Of a stretch of DNA of 21,448 nt, positions 14,789-21,448 are shown one piece after another; position 1 is the first letter of the stretch; each line of letters starts with the position of its first letter. Position numbers and translations under genes: made by a program. Location of the stretch: assembly GCA_020442095.1 (NCBI GenBank), contig JAGRKY010000209.1, forward strand, positions 1 to 21,448, read 5' to 3'. The DNA comes from Bauldia sp. Lineage in GTDB: Bacteria; Pseudomonadota; Alphaproteobacteria; Rhizobiales; Kaistiaceae. The notes below the pieces were generated by a model. The model was not told where the DNA came from and ran no database searches. It saw nothing but the letters and a program-made list of their open reading frames with translations.

Positions 14789-15457
14789 TCAGGCGTCGCG
14801 GCCCAATGCGAATTCGACCGCATACTGGTCGACGGCAATCCGTTCCGCATGAGGAAACAGCGCTTCGGCCGCGGCCGTCAGGTCCGGCAACGGACCGGCG
14901 TCCTCGGCCTCGACAAGCATGACGATCCCCGGCGGCGTTTCATCCGGTGTTCGCAGGCTCCGCTCGGCCGTCATCCGCATGGTGCCGCCGGCATCGGATA
15001 CGACGATCGCCGCCGACAGGATTCCGTCATGCAGCGCTATATCCTGGAGCGTCGATTCCAGTGCTCCGGGATCGGCTGCCGACTGGCTCTCCTCTCGCGG
15101 CCAGACGCGGGCCGTCGCGACTGTCCCACCCCGCCGTCCGTCGCCCGCCGCCGCCACGACCGTGCCCGCCATGCGCTGCGTTGCCCGGAAGCTCGGCAGG
15201 ATCGCCTTCGTTCCCGGCGTCGGCGCATCCAGCCGCGCGAGATAAGCAGGGCTCGAAAATACCGACACGTTTTCCGCCTCGTAGAAGGTCAGCCAGCGCG
15301 GCCAGGCAGAGGATCGGAACAGACGCCTGCCGTAGAGGAAGCCCGGGACGCCCAGCCGTTCGGGGATATGCTCCTGGTCATGCCACTGCCGGAATGCATC
15401 CTCGTCGCCAGCCGCGATGTCGTTCCAGATCAGAAGCGCGCCACCGTTGACGATCAT
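14789..15457 (-). CDS. Dimeric alpha/beta-barrel (EthD/DUF4286-like) protein of unknown function
   Basis: A 222-residue protein whose first half contains ALLIWNDIAAGDEDAFRQWH followed by DQEHIPERLGVPGFL. The WHDxEHIPER pattern recurs in small ferredoxin-like dimeric barrel proteins found beside tricarboxylate-type transporters and catabolic enzymes. A second half (from about residue 110) may be a diverged repeat of the fold, but similarity is weak. No signal peptide or membrane segment is visible. The ATG at 15455-15457 has no strong ribosome-binding site. It lies 25 bases after the IclR gene stop, and is probably the last gene of the minus-strand Tct operon. Its stop codon touches the stop of the convergent transketolase subunit. 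I do not know its reaction. Confidence 0.7.
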   Translation of the reverse strand: MIVNGGALLIWNDIAAGDEDAFRQWHDQEHIPERLGVPGFLYGRRLFRSSAWPRWLTFYEAENVSVFSSPAYLARLDAPTPGTKAILPSFRATQRMAGTVVAAAGDGRRGGTVATARVWPREESQSAADPGALESTLQDIALHDGILSAAIVVSDAGGTMRMTAERSLRTPDETPPGIVMLVEAEDAGPLPDLTAAAEALFPHAERIAVDQYAVEFALGRDA

Positions 15458-15481
15458 GGTCGCGTCGCCGGGCAGACCGCG

Positions 15482-16282
15482 TCAGGCATCCGCCGAAGCC
15501 AGCGGCGTCGCATGGCTGCGGATCGGCCACAGGCTGCTGATCCGCTTGGCCGAGGCGTGGAGCAGCGGTACCATCGTCTTCATCCGCTCGGGCGTCATCC
15601 GGGCGCTTGGCCCGACGATGATGATCGATGCGACCACGCTCCTCGGCTGTTGCGGATCGAAGACCGGCACCGCGACGGCATTGACGCCGAGCGCGGCTTC
15701 CTCGATCGCCGTGGCATAGCCCGCATCCCGGCATTCGCGGAGCGACCGGACCAGTTCCTCGACCGACTTCGCCGCGTTTGGCCCGACCTCTTCCTCAGCC
15801 GGGAAGCCTTTCTTCAGGACCAGCCGCACGGCCTCGTCGTCCGGCATCGTCGCGAGCCAGGACTTCCCGGCGGCCGTCGCATGGAGAACCGCCTGCCGGC
15901 CAAGGTTGCCGTCGTAGCGCAGTCCTGCCCGCGCTCCCTGCGCTTCGACGATCCAGGTCAATTCCTCATTCTCGACGACAGCCAGGCGGACGAGCTCCCC
16001 GGATTCCGTCGCCAAGCGATGAAGTTCGGGCAGTGTCACCTCGCGCATGCCGGTCGCGGCGAGATGGCCGAACCCGATGATCGCCATGCGCAGCGTCGCC
16101 AGATAATTCTGTGTCTCGGGATCCTGCTCGACATAGCCGCGGGCAACGAGAACCTGAAGCAGGCGATGGGCCGCGGGCTTGCCCATCCCGACCCGTTCGG
16201 CGATGGCGCCGAGAGGCAGCGGCCGCTCTGCCCCTTCGATCAGCTCGAGGATATCTATTGCCTTGTGGAGCTGCACCGACAC
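15482..16282 (-). CDS. IclR-family transcriptional regulator
   Basis: The 266-residue product has an N-terminal winged helix-turn-helix (about 5-65): LHKAIDILELIEGAERPLPLG, then IAERVGMGKPAAHRLLQVLV. It is followed by an IclR effector domain with LRYDGNLGRQAVLHATAAGKS and a C-terminal VAVPVFDPQQ segment. Such regulators respond to small organic acids or sugar acids and usually repress neighbouring operons. The GTG at 16280-16282 is preceded by GAGG nine bases away, overlapping the tctA stop. The gene lies within the Tct operon, nine bases after tctA. The inverted TTGAACATC boxes at 19981-20013, at the head of this operon, are the most likely target, by position and shape rather than experiment. 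Confidence 0.9.
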   Translation of the reverse strand: MSVQLHKAIDILELIEGAERPLPLGAIAERVGMGKPAAHRLLQVLVARGYVEQDPETQNYLATLRMAIIGFGHLAATGMREVTLPELHRLATESGELVRLAVVENEELTWIVEAQGARAGLRYDGNLGRQAVLHATAAGKSWLATMPDDEAVRLVLKKGFPAEEEVGPNAAKSVEELVRSLRECRDAGYATAIEEAALGVNAVAVPVFDPQQPRSVVASIIIVGPSARMTPERMKTMVPLLHASAKRISSLWPIRSHATPLASADA

Positions 16283-16291
16283 CGGTCGACC

Positions 16292-17803
16292 TCAGCCGGA
16301 AGTCACGTCACGCGCGCGCCGCGCGCTGAAGAACCGGGCGCCGATCCGGCGAGCGGCCGGCACGGCAGCGATGATCGTCGCGAGGCAGAGCACGATGAGG
16401 ATGACGGCGATCGGGCGATGGAGGATGGCGGTCGGATCGCGCTCGAACAGCACCAGCCCGCGCCGCAGGTTCTGGTCGATCATGCCGCCGAGGATAATGC
16501 CGAGGATCAGGGGCGCCATGGGATAGCGCATCATCCGCATGAGAAAACCGAGGATACCGAATGCCATCATCACGTAGACATCGAACAGCCGCTGCGAAAG
16601 AGCATAAGGCCCGATCAGGCAAAGCGAAAAGATGATCGGCGTCAGATACTCCTTCGGGATCTTGAGCACGGCAACCAGCGGGCGGGTCAGGAGAAGGCCG
16701 AGGACGGCCATCGCGATGCTGGCAAAGACCAGGATCCAGACGACCTGGGACACGAAACCCGGATTCTCGATCATGATCATCGGCCCCGGGCGGACGTTGT
16801 GGATCAGCATCGCGGCGAGCAGGACCGCTGCCGGCGCGGACCCGGGCACGGCGAGCGTGAGCGCCGGAATGATCGCCCCGGGCAGCGCCGCGCTGTTGGC
16901 CGTCTCGGCGGCAATCAGCCCGTCCGGCGAGCCGGTGCCATATTCCTCGCCACGGCGGCTGTAGCGCCGCCCGGCGGCATAGGAGATCCAGGCCGCGACA
17001 TCTTCCCCGACCCCCGGAATGATGCCGATCGCGGTGCCGATCACGCTCGACCGGCCAACCGTGATCCGGCTCTTCCAGAGATCGCGCGCATAGGACAAGA
17101 GAGTCGCGTGGTCCGACATCGTCGAGGCAGACCGAACCTTTCCGCGCCCCATTGACACGAGAAGCTCCGAAACGCCGAAGGCGCCGACCATCGCGGGGAT
17201 GAGGGCGATGCCGCCGGCAAGGTCGAGGCTGCCGAAGGAGAAGCGCTCGTAGGAGTGCATTGTCTCCTGGCCGATCATCGCGACGAGCAGCCCGAAGAAT
17301 CCCGCGATCCAGCCTTTCAGCGGATCTTCCACCGAGGTCATCGTGCCGGCGATCAGGATGCCGAATACCCCGAGCAGGAAATACTCGAAGGAGCCGAAAC
17401 TCAGCGCGATCTCCGCCAGCATCGGCGCGATGAGGTAAAGGCAAAGGGCGCCGAACAGGCTTCCGGCCAGCGACGCGACCGTCGCAAGTCCCAGCGCCCG
17501 GGCCGCCCGGCCGGACACCGCCATCGGGAATCCCTCGACGGCGGTCGCCGCGTTCGCCGGCGTACCGGGGATGTTGAGCAGGATGGCGCTCCGGCTGCCG
17601 CCGTAGATCGTGCCGACATAGAGGCAGATGAGAACCAGAATTGCCTGATCGCCACCCATCCCGTAGGTCAGCGAGGTCATCAGGGCGAGCCCCATCGTGG
17701 CGGTCAGTCCCGGCAGCGCGCCGATGACCATTCCGCCGAGCGTCGCCCAGAGGACGTTGAAGAGCGTCTGGAAGGTTGCGAGACCGATAAGGGCGTCAAG
17801 CAC
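16292..17803 (-). CDS. tctA: Tripartite tricarboxylate transporter large permease TctA
   Basis: The 503-residue integral membrane protein is the large translocating subunit of a TTT transporter, which takes up carboxylates or sugar acids using the ion gradient. Family hallmarks are MVIGALPGLTATMGLALMTS, YVGTIYGGSRSAILLNIPGTP and, in the second half, GIIPGVGEDVAAWISYAAGR, together with NSAALPGAIIPALTLAVPGS. These are repeated loop motifs of the two halves. About ten to twelve hydrophobic segments are visible and length is normal. The GTG start at 17801-17803 follows the tctB stop by 12 bases and has AAGGT upstream. The C-terminus ends shortly before the IclR gene. The cargo is set mainly by the TctC partner and is unknown; a sugar-derived acid would fit the adjacent cluster. 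Confidence 0.93.
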   Translation of the reverse strand: MLDALIGLATFQTLFNVLWATLGGMVIGALPGLTATMGLALMTSLTYGMGGDQAILVLICLYVGTIYGGSRSAILLNIPGTPANAATAVEGFPMAVSGRAARALGLATVASLAGSLFGALCLYLIAPMLAEIALSFGSFEYFLLGVFGILIAGTMTSVEDPLKGWIAGFFGLLVAMIGQETMHSYERFSFGSLDLAGGIALIPAMVGAFGVSELLVSMGRGKVRSASTMSDHATLLSYARDLWKSRITVGRSSVIGTAIGIIPGVGEDVAAWISYAAGRRYSRRGEEYGTGSPDGLIAAETANSAALPGAIIPALTLAVPGSAPAAVLLAAMLIHNVRPGPMIMIENPGFVSQVVWILVFASIAMAVLGLLLTRPLVAVLKIPKEYLTPIIFSLCLIGPYALSQRLFDVYVMMAFGILGFLMRMMRYPMAPLILGIILGGMIDQNLRRGLVLFERDPTAILHRPIAVILIVLCLATIIAAVPAARRIGARFFSARRARDVTSG

Positions 17804-17815
17804 GACCGCGGACCT

Positions 17816-18310
17816 TCAGGGAAGCCGGACCAGGAAGACGCTCTCGAACAGCGTCGGAATGGCGAGCCCGGTGATCAGAACGACGAGGCCAACGGCCGCC
17901 AGCCTGCGCATCAGCGGTTCGCCGGTGACCCGCCAGTCGAGAAACAGCGCCGCGAAGGCGATCGTGAATCCGGACGAGACGATGCGGAAGTCGATACGGC
18001 CGACCAGGGCGACCGCGATCAGCATCAGGACGAGCGTTCCGCCGATCCGTCCCACACCCTCCCGGGAAAAGCCGCCGGTTGCGTCACCGGCCCGCCGAAG
18101 CGAGCGGATGGTGAGGATCGCGCCGCAAAGAAGCAGCACGGCCCCGACGACGGCGGGAACAATGCCCGGCGCGGTCAGCGGATTGACGTTGCGTTCCACG
18201 AAGGTCGGCATCCGTGCCGACAGAATGACGACGGCAAGGCCCAGAGCGGTGACCACGACTCCCGTCGCGAGATCCGCCCGTATCAGGGCTTTGCCGTCCC
18301 ACTCGTTCAT
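17816..18310 (-). CDS. tctB: Tripartite tricarboxylate transporter small membrane subunit TctB
   Basis: A 164-residue protein with about four hydrophobic segments, the size and topology of TctB. It includes LATGVVVTALGLAVVILSAR early, APGIVPAVVGAVLLLCGAIL in the middle and a final VGLVVLITGLAIPTLFESVF. The short phrase ARMPTF followed by APGIVP is typical. I start at ATG 18308-18310 (NEWDGKALIRADLATG), which lies after the tctC stop. A longer open frame to 18406 would run back into tctC and adds no family sequence. The ribosome-binding site is weak. It sits between tctC (31 bases upstream) and tctA (12 bases downstream), the standard order for this system. The subunit is needed for transport, but its precise role is not settled. 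Confidence 0.87.
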   Translation of the reverse strand: MNEWDGKALIRADLATGVVVTALGLAVVILSARMPTFVERNVNPLTAPGIVPAVVGAVLLLCGAILTIRSLRRAGDATGGFSREGVGRIGGTLVLMLIAVALVGRIDFRIVSSGFTIAFAALFLDWRVTGEPLMRRLAAVGLVVLITGLAIPTLFESVFLVRLP

Positions 18311-18341
18311 GACCGCAAGGCAGTCCCTGGTCGCCTGTGGT

Positions 18342-19343
18342 TCAGTTGCCCGCCGGGCGCATGATCCCGAATTTCTCGGGCGACTCGGCAGCTTCACCAC
18401 GGTCATACAGACCCCAGGCGGCGGCGGCGATCAACGGCTCCGCCGCTTTCATCGCAGCTTCCGGCGCCATCGGCGCAACGCCGCAACCGCGGGTCTCGCA
18501 CAGGGTCGCCAGATCCTTGGAATTGGAGACGACGTCGACCCAAGCCTTGCTCAGGGTCTCGACCACTTCCGGCGGCGTCCCTGCGGGCAGATACATGCCG
18601 ACGAAATTCTCGGTTGGCGGCAGGTCCGGGAAATCGTCGGAAATCGGATGGATCTTCTGGTCGCCGAGCGTGATCGCGGTCCGGCCGATCGCCGCCAGCG
18701 GCTTCAGCCGGCCGGCACGGATCATTTCCGCCTGCTCCAGCGCGAGCTGGGTGGTTGCCTGGACCTCGCCGGAGACGGTGGCGAGGATGGCCGGATTGCC
18801 GCCGTCATAGACGAGCTGCTTCGGATCGATGCCGGCGACCTGGGCGATCGCACCGAGCGCGGTGCCACCCGAAGAGTTCGGGCCGGCGGTGGCGACGAGG
18901 AAGGAGTCACCCTGTTCCTTCACCGCGTCGACGAAGCCCTGGACACTGTCGATGCCGGTGTCGGGATTGACCGAAAGGATCGAGCCGATCGACGCAATCA
19001 CGAAAGGATTCCAGTCCTTTATGCCGGTGTCGAGCATGCCCATCACGCCATATGTGCCGATGTCGCGGACGCCGCCGGAGAGCCACGTATAGCCATCCTT
19101 CTGCGAATCCATCACCGCCTTGGTGCCGACCGAACCGTTGGCGCCGGGCTGGTTCACCACCACGACCTTCTGGCCGAGGACCGGCTCGAGGTCGTTGGCG
19201 ATGACGCGCACGACGAGGTCGGTCACGCCGCCGGCGGGATAGGGAACGATGACGGTAACCGGCTTCTCCGGCTTCCACTCCGCGTGGGCCACCGCCATCG
19301 AAGCGGCGAGCGCGCATGCGGCAACGAGCATGGTCTTCTTCAT
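18342..19343 (-). CDS. tctC: Tripartite tricarboxylate transporter periplasmic binding protein TctC
   Basis: The 333-residue product begins with a Sec signal peptide (KKTMLVAACALAASMAVAHA) and a probable cut after AHA. The mature region shows VTVIVPYPAGGVTDLVVR and VVVVNQPGANGSVGTKAV, the hallmark first lobe of Bug/TctC receptors, and later FVGMYLPAGTPPEVVETLS. It binds the cargo in the periplasm and passes it to TctA/TctB. ATG 19341-19343 is chosen because the signal peptide starts there and GGGAGG is a little further upstream than usual. An open frame reaching 19451 only adds a proline/arginine-rich stretch overlapping the DJ-1 gene. It follows the DJ-1 gene by 41 bases. Bug receptors bind small acids such as tricarballylate, citrate, protocatechuate or nicotinate; the ligand here is unknown. 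Confidence 0.93.
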   Translation of the reverse strand: MKKTMLVAACALAASMAVAHAEWKPEKPVTVIVPYPAGGVTDLVVRVIANDLEPVLGQKVVVVNQPGANGSVGTKAVMDSQKDGYTWLSGGVRDIGTYGVMGMLDTGIKDWNPFVIASIGSILSVNPDTGIDSVQGFVDAVKEQGDSFLVATAGPNSSGGTALGAIAQVAGIDPKQLVYDGGNPAILATVSGEVQATTQLALEQAEMIRAGRLKPLAAIGRTAITLGDQKIHPISDDFPDLPPTENFVGMYLPAGTPPEVVETLSKAWVDVVSNSKDLATLCETRGCGVAPMAPEAAMKAAEPLIAAAAWGLYDRGEAAESPEKFGIMRPAGN

Positions 19344-19384
19344 ATCGGTCGATTTCCTCCCTGTTTTCAGGCCGTTATCCGGCG

Positions 19385-19981
19385 CTATTCGGCGGCGAGG
19401 CCGGAGGCCTCCCGCCGCTTCTGCCTGTCTTCCTCGAGCCTGCGGATCCACGGCCCGATATAGTGACCGTGGTCATGAAAGGTGCGCCCGGAGAAAAGGT
19501 TGCCGTCGATCACGCAAGGCTCGTTGACGAAGATGCCGCCGCACACTTCGAGATCGAAGCGGCACTTCGGGACGCACGCCATGCGGCGGCCACGGACGCG
19601 GTCGGCCCGGGCCGGAATTTCCACGCCATGACAGACACTTGCGATCGGAAGATCGTTGTCGAAAAAGTGCTGGGTGACGCGAATGAGATCGGGATCGTCG
19701 CGGATGTATTCGGGGGCGCGACCACCGGAAAAGAAGATGCCCGCATAGTCGGCGGGATCGATGTCGCGGAAGGCGATGTCGGCCTTGAGCTGGTAGCCCT
19801 CCCACTCGCGGGTGATCGTCCAGCCGGGGCGGATTTCGTGCAGCACCATCTGGAAAAGGCGCGCTTCCGGACCGGCGACGACAGGCTCGAAGTCCGCCTC
19901 CTGCAAGCGAAAATAGGGATAGAGGGTGTCCACCGTCTCGGTGGCGTCGCCTATCACGACGAGGACTTTTTCCTGGTTCAT
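19385..19981 (-). CDS. DJ-1/PfpI family protein
   Basis: A 198-residue protein of the class-I glutamine-amidotransferase-like superfamily. The nucleophile elbow is ASVCHGVEI with Cys117-His118, and the FFSGGRAPEYIR segment (84-93) forms the pocket. Family members include deglycases, isonitrile hydratases and stress proteins. A conserved central FDNDLPIASVCHG is visible, but an amidase role is not shown. The ATG at 19979-19981 has no Shine-Dalgarno; the bases in front of it are the inverted TTGAACATC boxes. It is the first gene of the minus-strand Tct operon. Its presence beside a carboxylate transporter suggests processing of the imported compound or protection from its reactive products; neither is proven. 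Confidence 0.85.
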   Translation of the reverse strand: MNQEKVLVVIGDATETVDTLYPYFRLQEADFEPVVAGPEARLFQMVLHEIRPGWTITREWEGYQLKADIAFRDIDPADYAGIFFSGGRAPEYIRDDPDLIRVTQHFFDNDLPIASVCHGVEIPARADRVRGRRMACVPKCRFDLEVCGGIFVNEPCVIDGNLFSGRTFHDHGHYIGPWIRRLEEDRQKRREASGLAAE

Positions 19982-20013
19982 TGAACATCATTCAAAAATG
20001 AAACGATGTTCAA
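19981..20013. promoter_or_regulatory. Candidate IclR-family operator pair (inverted TTGAACATC boxes)
   Basis: TTGAACATC (19981-19989) and its exact reverse complement GATGTTCAA (20005-20013) are 15 bases apart, with TTCAAAAATGAA between them. Read separately, 19981-19995 is a TTGAA-N5-TTCAA palindrome, and the bases at 20000-20013 form a similar TGAAAC/TGTTCA box. Two adjacent palindromic boxes fit IclR-family binding. The sites touch the ATG of the DJ-1 gene, so a bound repressor would block transcription start or escape. Confidence 0.6.
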
Positions 20014-20042
20014 TTTCTTTCAGATCGTATCCCGGGAGTCAA
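20014..20042 (-). promoter_or_regulatory. Weak putative promoter of the Tct operon
   Basis: On the minus strand TTGACT (20037-20042) is followed after 17 bases by AAGAAA-like sequence at 20014-20020. The -35 is good but the -10 is poor, so I hold this loosely. TACGAT at 20024-20029 is a better -10 but has no matching -35. Confidence 0.25.
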
Positions 20043-20266
20043 CTGTGCCGAGACCGGCAAGACATCCGTGGGCGACTGCGGGCGCGTAACGGACGGCAAC
20101 AAGACGGCATCGAGACAGGATCGGACGGGCAATGGGAGGACACCGGGCACGCGCGGAACACGGCCGTCCCGGCCGCGTCCCTGGACACATGGGGAATTCT
20201 TGAATTATCGGGACCGGCGAATAGAGACTGCCAAGAGAAACCGACGGCGAATCAGACGAGAGGCGC
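20043..20266. other. Intergenic region upstream of the divergent SDR
   Basis: No gene is supported here. TTGAAT near 20199 and TAGAGA near 20221 make a poor promoter-like pair for the SDR on the plus strand. No convincing operator, terminator or RNA gene is visible. Confidence 0.5.
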
Positions 20267-21058
20267 ATGAGCGACAGTGAATTCTCCGGCAAGGTGGCGA
20301 TCGTCACCGGGGCCGCGATGGGCATCGGCCAGGCGGTGGCCGAACTCATGGCAGAGCGCGGCGCCAGGGTCGCGATCGTCGACCGCGACGAGGTTCCCGC
20401 GAAGGAGGTCGCCGAAGCTCTGACCAGGCGCGGCTTCGAGGCGCGGGCGATCACCACCGACGTGTCGGTCGCCGCGCAGGTCGCCGACTGCATCGCCGAA
20501 GTGATCGATGCCTGGGGGCAGATCAACATCGTCTCCAACAACGCCGGCATCGCGCGCTACGGGACGGTGGAGACGACCACCGAGAGCGAGTGGGACGAGG
20601 TCATCGACATCAACCTGAAGAGCGTCTACCTCGTCTGCCATCAGGCCATCCCGCACCTCAAGAAGACGCGCGGCACGATCGTCAACATGGCGTCGGTGCA
20701 GTCCTTCGCCACCCAGCGCAGCGTCGCCGCCTACACCACCGGCAAGCACGCGATGATCGGCCTGACCCGGTCGATGGCGCTCGACTTCGCCGAATACGGC
20801 GTGCGGGTAAACGCGGTCGCACCGGGCAGCGTCAACACGCCGATGCTGCGCTGGGCGATCTCGCTCGACGACGATCCCGAGGGGCTGACGCAGACCATCC
20901 GCAACATGCACCCGCTCGGCCGCATCGCCGAGCCGTCGGAGATTGCGGAAGTGGTCCTCTTCCTCGCATCTCCGAAAGCGTCGTTCGTCACCGGCTCGAC
21001 GATCGTCGCCGACGGCGGGCTCCTGCTGCCGATCAGCGGCGCCCCGAAGGACGGGTAG
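20267..21058 (+). CDS. Short-chain dehydrogenase/reductase (SDR), glucose-1-dehydrogenase/3-oxoacyl reductase-like
   Basis: A 263-residue classical SDR. The cofactor motif is GAAMGIG (15-21), followed by AIVDRD, NIVSNNAGIA, then Ser in NMASVQS with Tyr 13 residues later in YTTGK, and VNAVAPGSVNTPM. The C-terminal VTGSTIVADGGLLL is typical. VDRD after the Gly-rich loop has Asp at the usual NAD-determining position, which suggests NAD, by inference. ATG 20267 is preceded by AGAGGCGC. It is divergent from the Tct operon, with the two starts 285 bases apart, and would plausibly act on the compound imported by TctABC or on a related sugar alcohol. It is followed at once by intergenic repeats, so it appears to be a single-gene unit within this window. 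Confidence 0.88.
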   Translation: MSDSEFSGKVAIVTGAAMGIGQAVAELMAERGARVAIVDRDEVPAKEVAEALTRRGFEARAITTDVSVAAQVADCIAEVIDAWGQINIVSNNAGIARYGTVETTTESEWDEVIDINLKSVYLVCHQAIPHLKKTRGTIVNMASVQSFATQRSVAAYTTGKHAMIGLTRSMALDFAEYGVRVNAVAPGSVNTPMLRWAISLDDDPEGLTQTIRNMHPLGRIAEPSEIAEVVLFLASPKASFVTGSTIVADGGLLLPISGAPKDG

Positions 21059-21110
21059 TGCGTCCTTCGAGGCTCTCCCGGCCGTAGGCCGGGATCGCAC
21101 CTCAGGATGG
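21059..21110. repeat. Intergenic palindromic repeat, copy A
   Basis: TGCGTCCTTCGAGGCTC is followed by a variable inner stem (CGGCC-gta-GGCCG) and ACCTCAGGATGG. The outer parts are near complementary (CCTTCGAGG with CCTCAGGATGG), so it can fold into one hairpin. Its start touches the SDR stop, so it may also shape the 3' end of that transcript. Copies B and C share the same ends with different inner stems. Confidence 0.75.
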
Positions 21111-21126
21111 CTGCGCGCCGCTCCGC

Positions 21127-21293
21127 CTCCCCCCTTGTGGGGGAGGCCGGATTTCCCCGATCTGGTGTGCCAGATCGGTGCTGGAAATCCGGGAGAGGGG
21201 TATTCCAGCGGCGACGTCCCTTACCCCTCTCTGGCTCCGCTAGCGGCCGGCTTCGCCGACCGAAGCTCCGCCGTCTCCCCCACAAGGGGGGAG
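21127..21293. repeat. Composite palindromic intergenic element with 19-bp terminal inverted repeats
   Basis: CTCCCCCCTTGTGGGGGAG (21127-21145) and its exact reverse complement (21275-21293) bound a 167-bp element. Inside it are a nested hairpin (CCGGATTTCC 21147-21156 with GGAAATCCGG 21183-21192, and CCGATCTGG 21157-21165 with CCAGATCGG 21170-21178), an arm pair GAGAGGGGTA (21193-21202) and TACCCCTCTC (21222-21231), and a small GCTTCG/CGAAGC stem near 21250-21266. No coding sequence is present. Similar CCCTTGTGGGG elements are common between genes in Hyphomicrobiales. Confidence 0.8.
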
Positions 21294-21340
21294 AGGGTGC
21301 GCGCGGGAAGGTGGTGAGGAACGATGGACCGGTGCAGCCG

Positions 21341-21392
21341 GTGGTGCGTCCTTCGAGGCTCCGCTTCGCGGAGCGCCTCAGGATGGCGAGGG
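21341..21392. repeat. Intergenic palindromic repeat, copy B
   Basis: GTGGTGCGTCCTTCGAGGCT is followed by CCGCTTCGCGGAG and GCCTCAGGATGGCGAGGG. The inner CTCCGCTTCGCGGAG forms a perfect stem. It has the same outer sequence as copy A but a different inner stem, which is typical of a repeat family with compensating changes. Confidence 0.8.
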
Positions 21393-21424
21393 GGGGAGGC
21401 CCCACTTCCCCACTGGCACGGACC

Positions 21425-21448
21425 GTGGTGCGTCCTTCGAGGCTCCGC
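21425..21448. repeat. Intergenic palindromic repeat, copy C, cut by window edge
   Basis: The 24 visible bases (GTGGTGCGTCCTTCGAGGCT and CCGC) are identical to the beginning of copy B, including the GTGGT lead. The rest is outside the window. Confidence 0.75.

Noticed and set aside
14849..17155. A long plus-strand open frame of about 770 residues opposite the barrel protein, IclR and TctA genes
   Set aside because: It is antisense to three convincing genes, is low-complexity and basic, and has no family signature.
21059..21448. CRISPR array
   Set aside because: The repeats are palindromic, irregularly spaced and only three in number, with no uniform spacers and no cas genes.
1..21448. tRNA, rRNA or insertion-sequence genes
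   Set aside because: No cloverleaf-like, rRNA-like or transposase-like sequence was recognised on either strand.

Overview
The window is GC-rich, gene-dense DNA. It most likely comes from an alphaproteobacterium of the order Hyphomicrobiales (rhizobia and relatives). The reasons are the codon and GC style, the mix of ABC and tripartite tricarboxylate (TTT/Tct) carbohydrate transporters, and the intergenic palindromes at the right end, which resemble the short dispersed repeats common in that order. It holds 20 protein genes (one cut by the left edge), no RNA genes, no mobile-element genes and no CRISPR array.

Locus A (1-14788) is a divergently arranged sugar-catabolism cluster built around a LacI/GntR-type repressor (4152-5201). 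Leftward it reads: DUF4432 aldose-epimerase-like protein, SDR dehydrogenase, DhaK, DhaL, then a partial mandelate racemase/enolase-superfamily gene. Rightward it reads: repressor, periplasmic sugar-binding protein, RbsA-type ATPase, one fused double-length RbsC-type permease, Gfo/Idh/MocA oxidoreductase, full-length enolase-superfamily dehydratase, second SDR, and a split transketolase (TPP-binding subunit plus C-terminal subunit). The last permease-to-transketolase genes overlap or nearly touch. A 16-bp sequence differing at one position occurs exactly twice, at 4064-4079 and 5244-5259. Each copy overlaps the -10 of a plausible promoter, so it is the best candidate operator of the repressor.

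The likely logic of locus A is import of a monosaccharide or similar polyol/sugar acid, anomer handling, oxidation (MocA, SDRs), dehydration (enolase superfamily), C2 transfer by the split transketolase, and phosphorylation of a C3/C4 ketose by DhaK+DhaL. No PTS-type DhaM is present. Split transketolases with dihydroxyacetone as a product are known from D-apiose catabolism (AptAB), so an apiose-like or other branched/short sugar is a reasonable but unproven guess.

Locus B (14789-21058) is a second transport locus. On the minus strand it reads: DJ-1/PfpI protein, TctC, TctB, TctA, IclR regulator, small dimeric alpha/beta-barrel protein. A divergent SDR lies at 20267-21058. A pair of inverted TTGAACATC boxes sits at the start of the DJ-1 gene and is the likely IclR site. 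Loci A and B converge with no base between their stop codons.

The last 390 bp (21059-21448) contain no gene. They hold three copies of a GCGTCCTTCGAGGCTC palindromic repeat and a composite element with a perfect 19-bp terminal inverted repeat and several internal hairpins.
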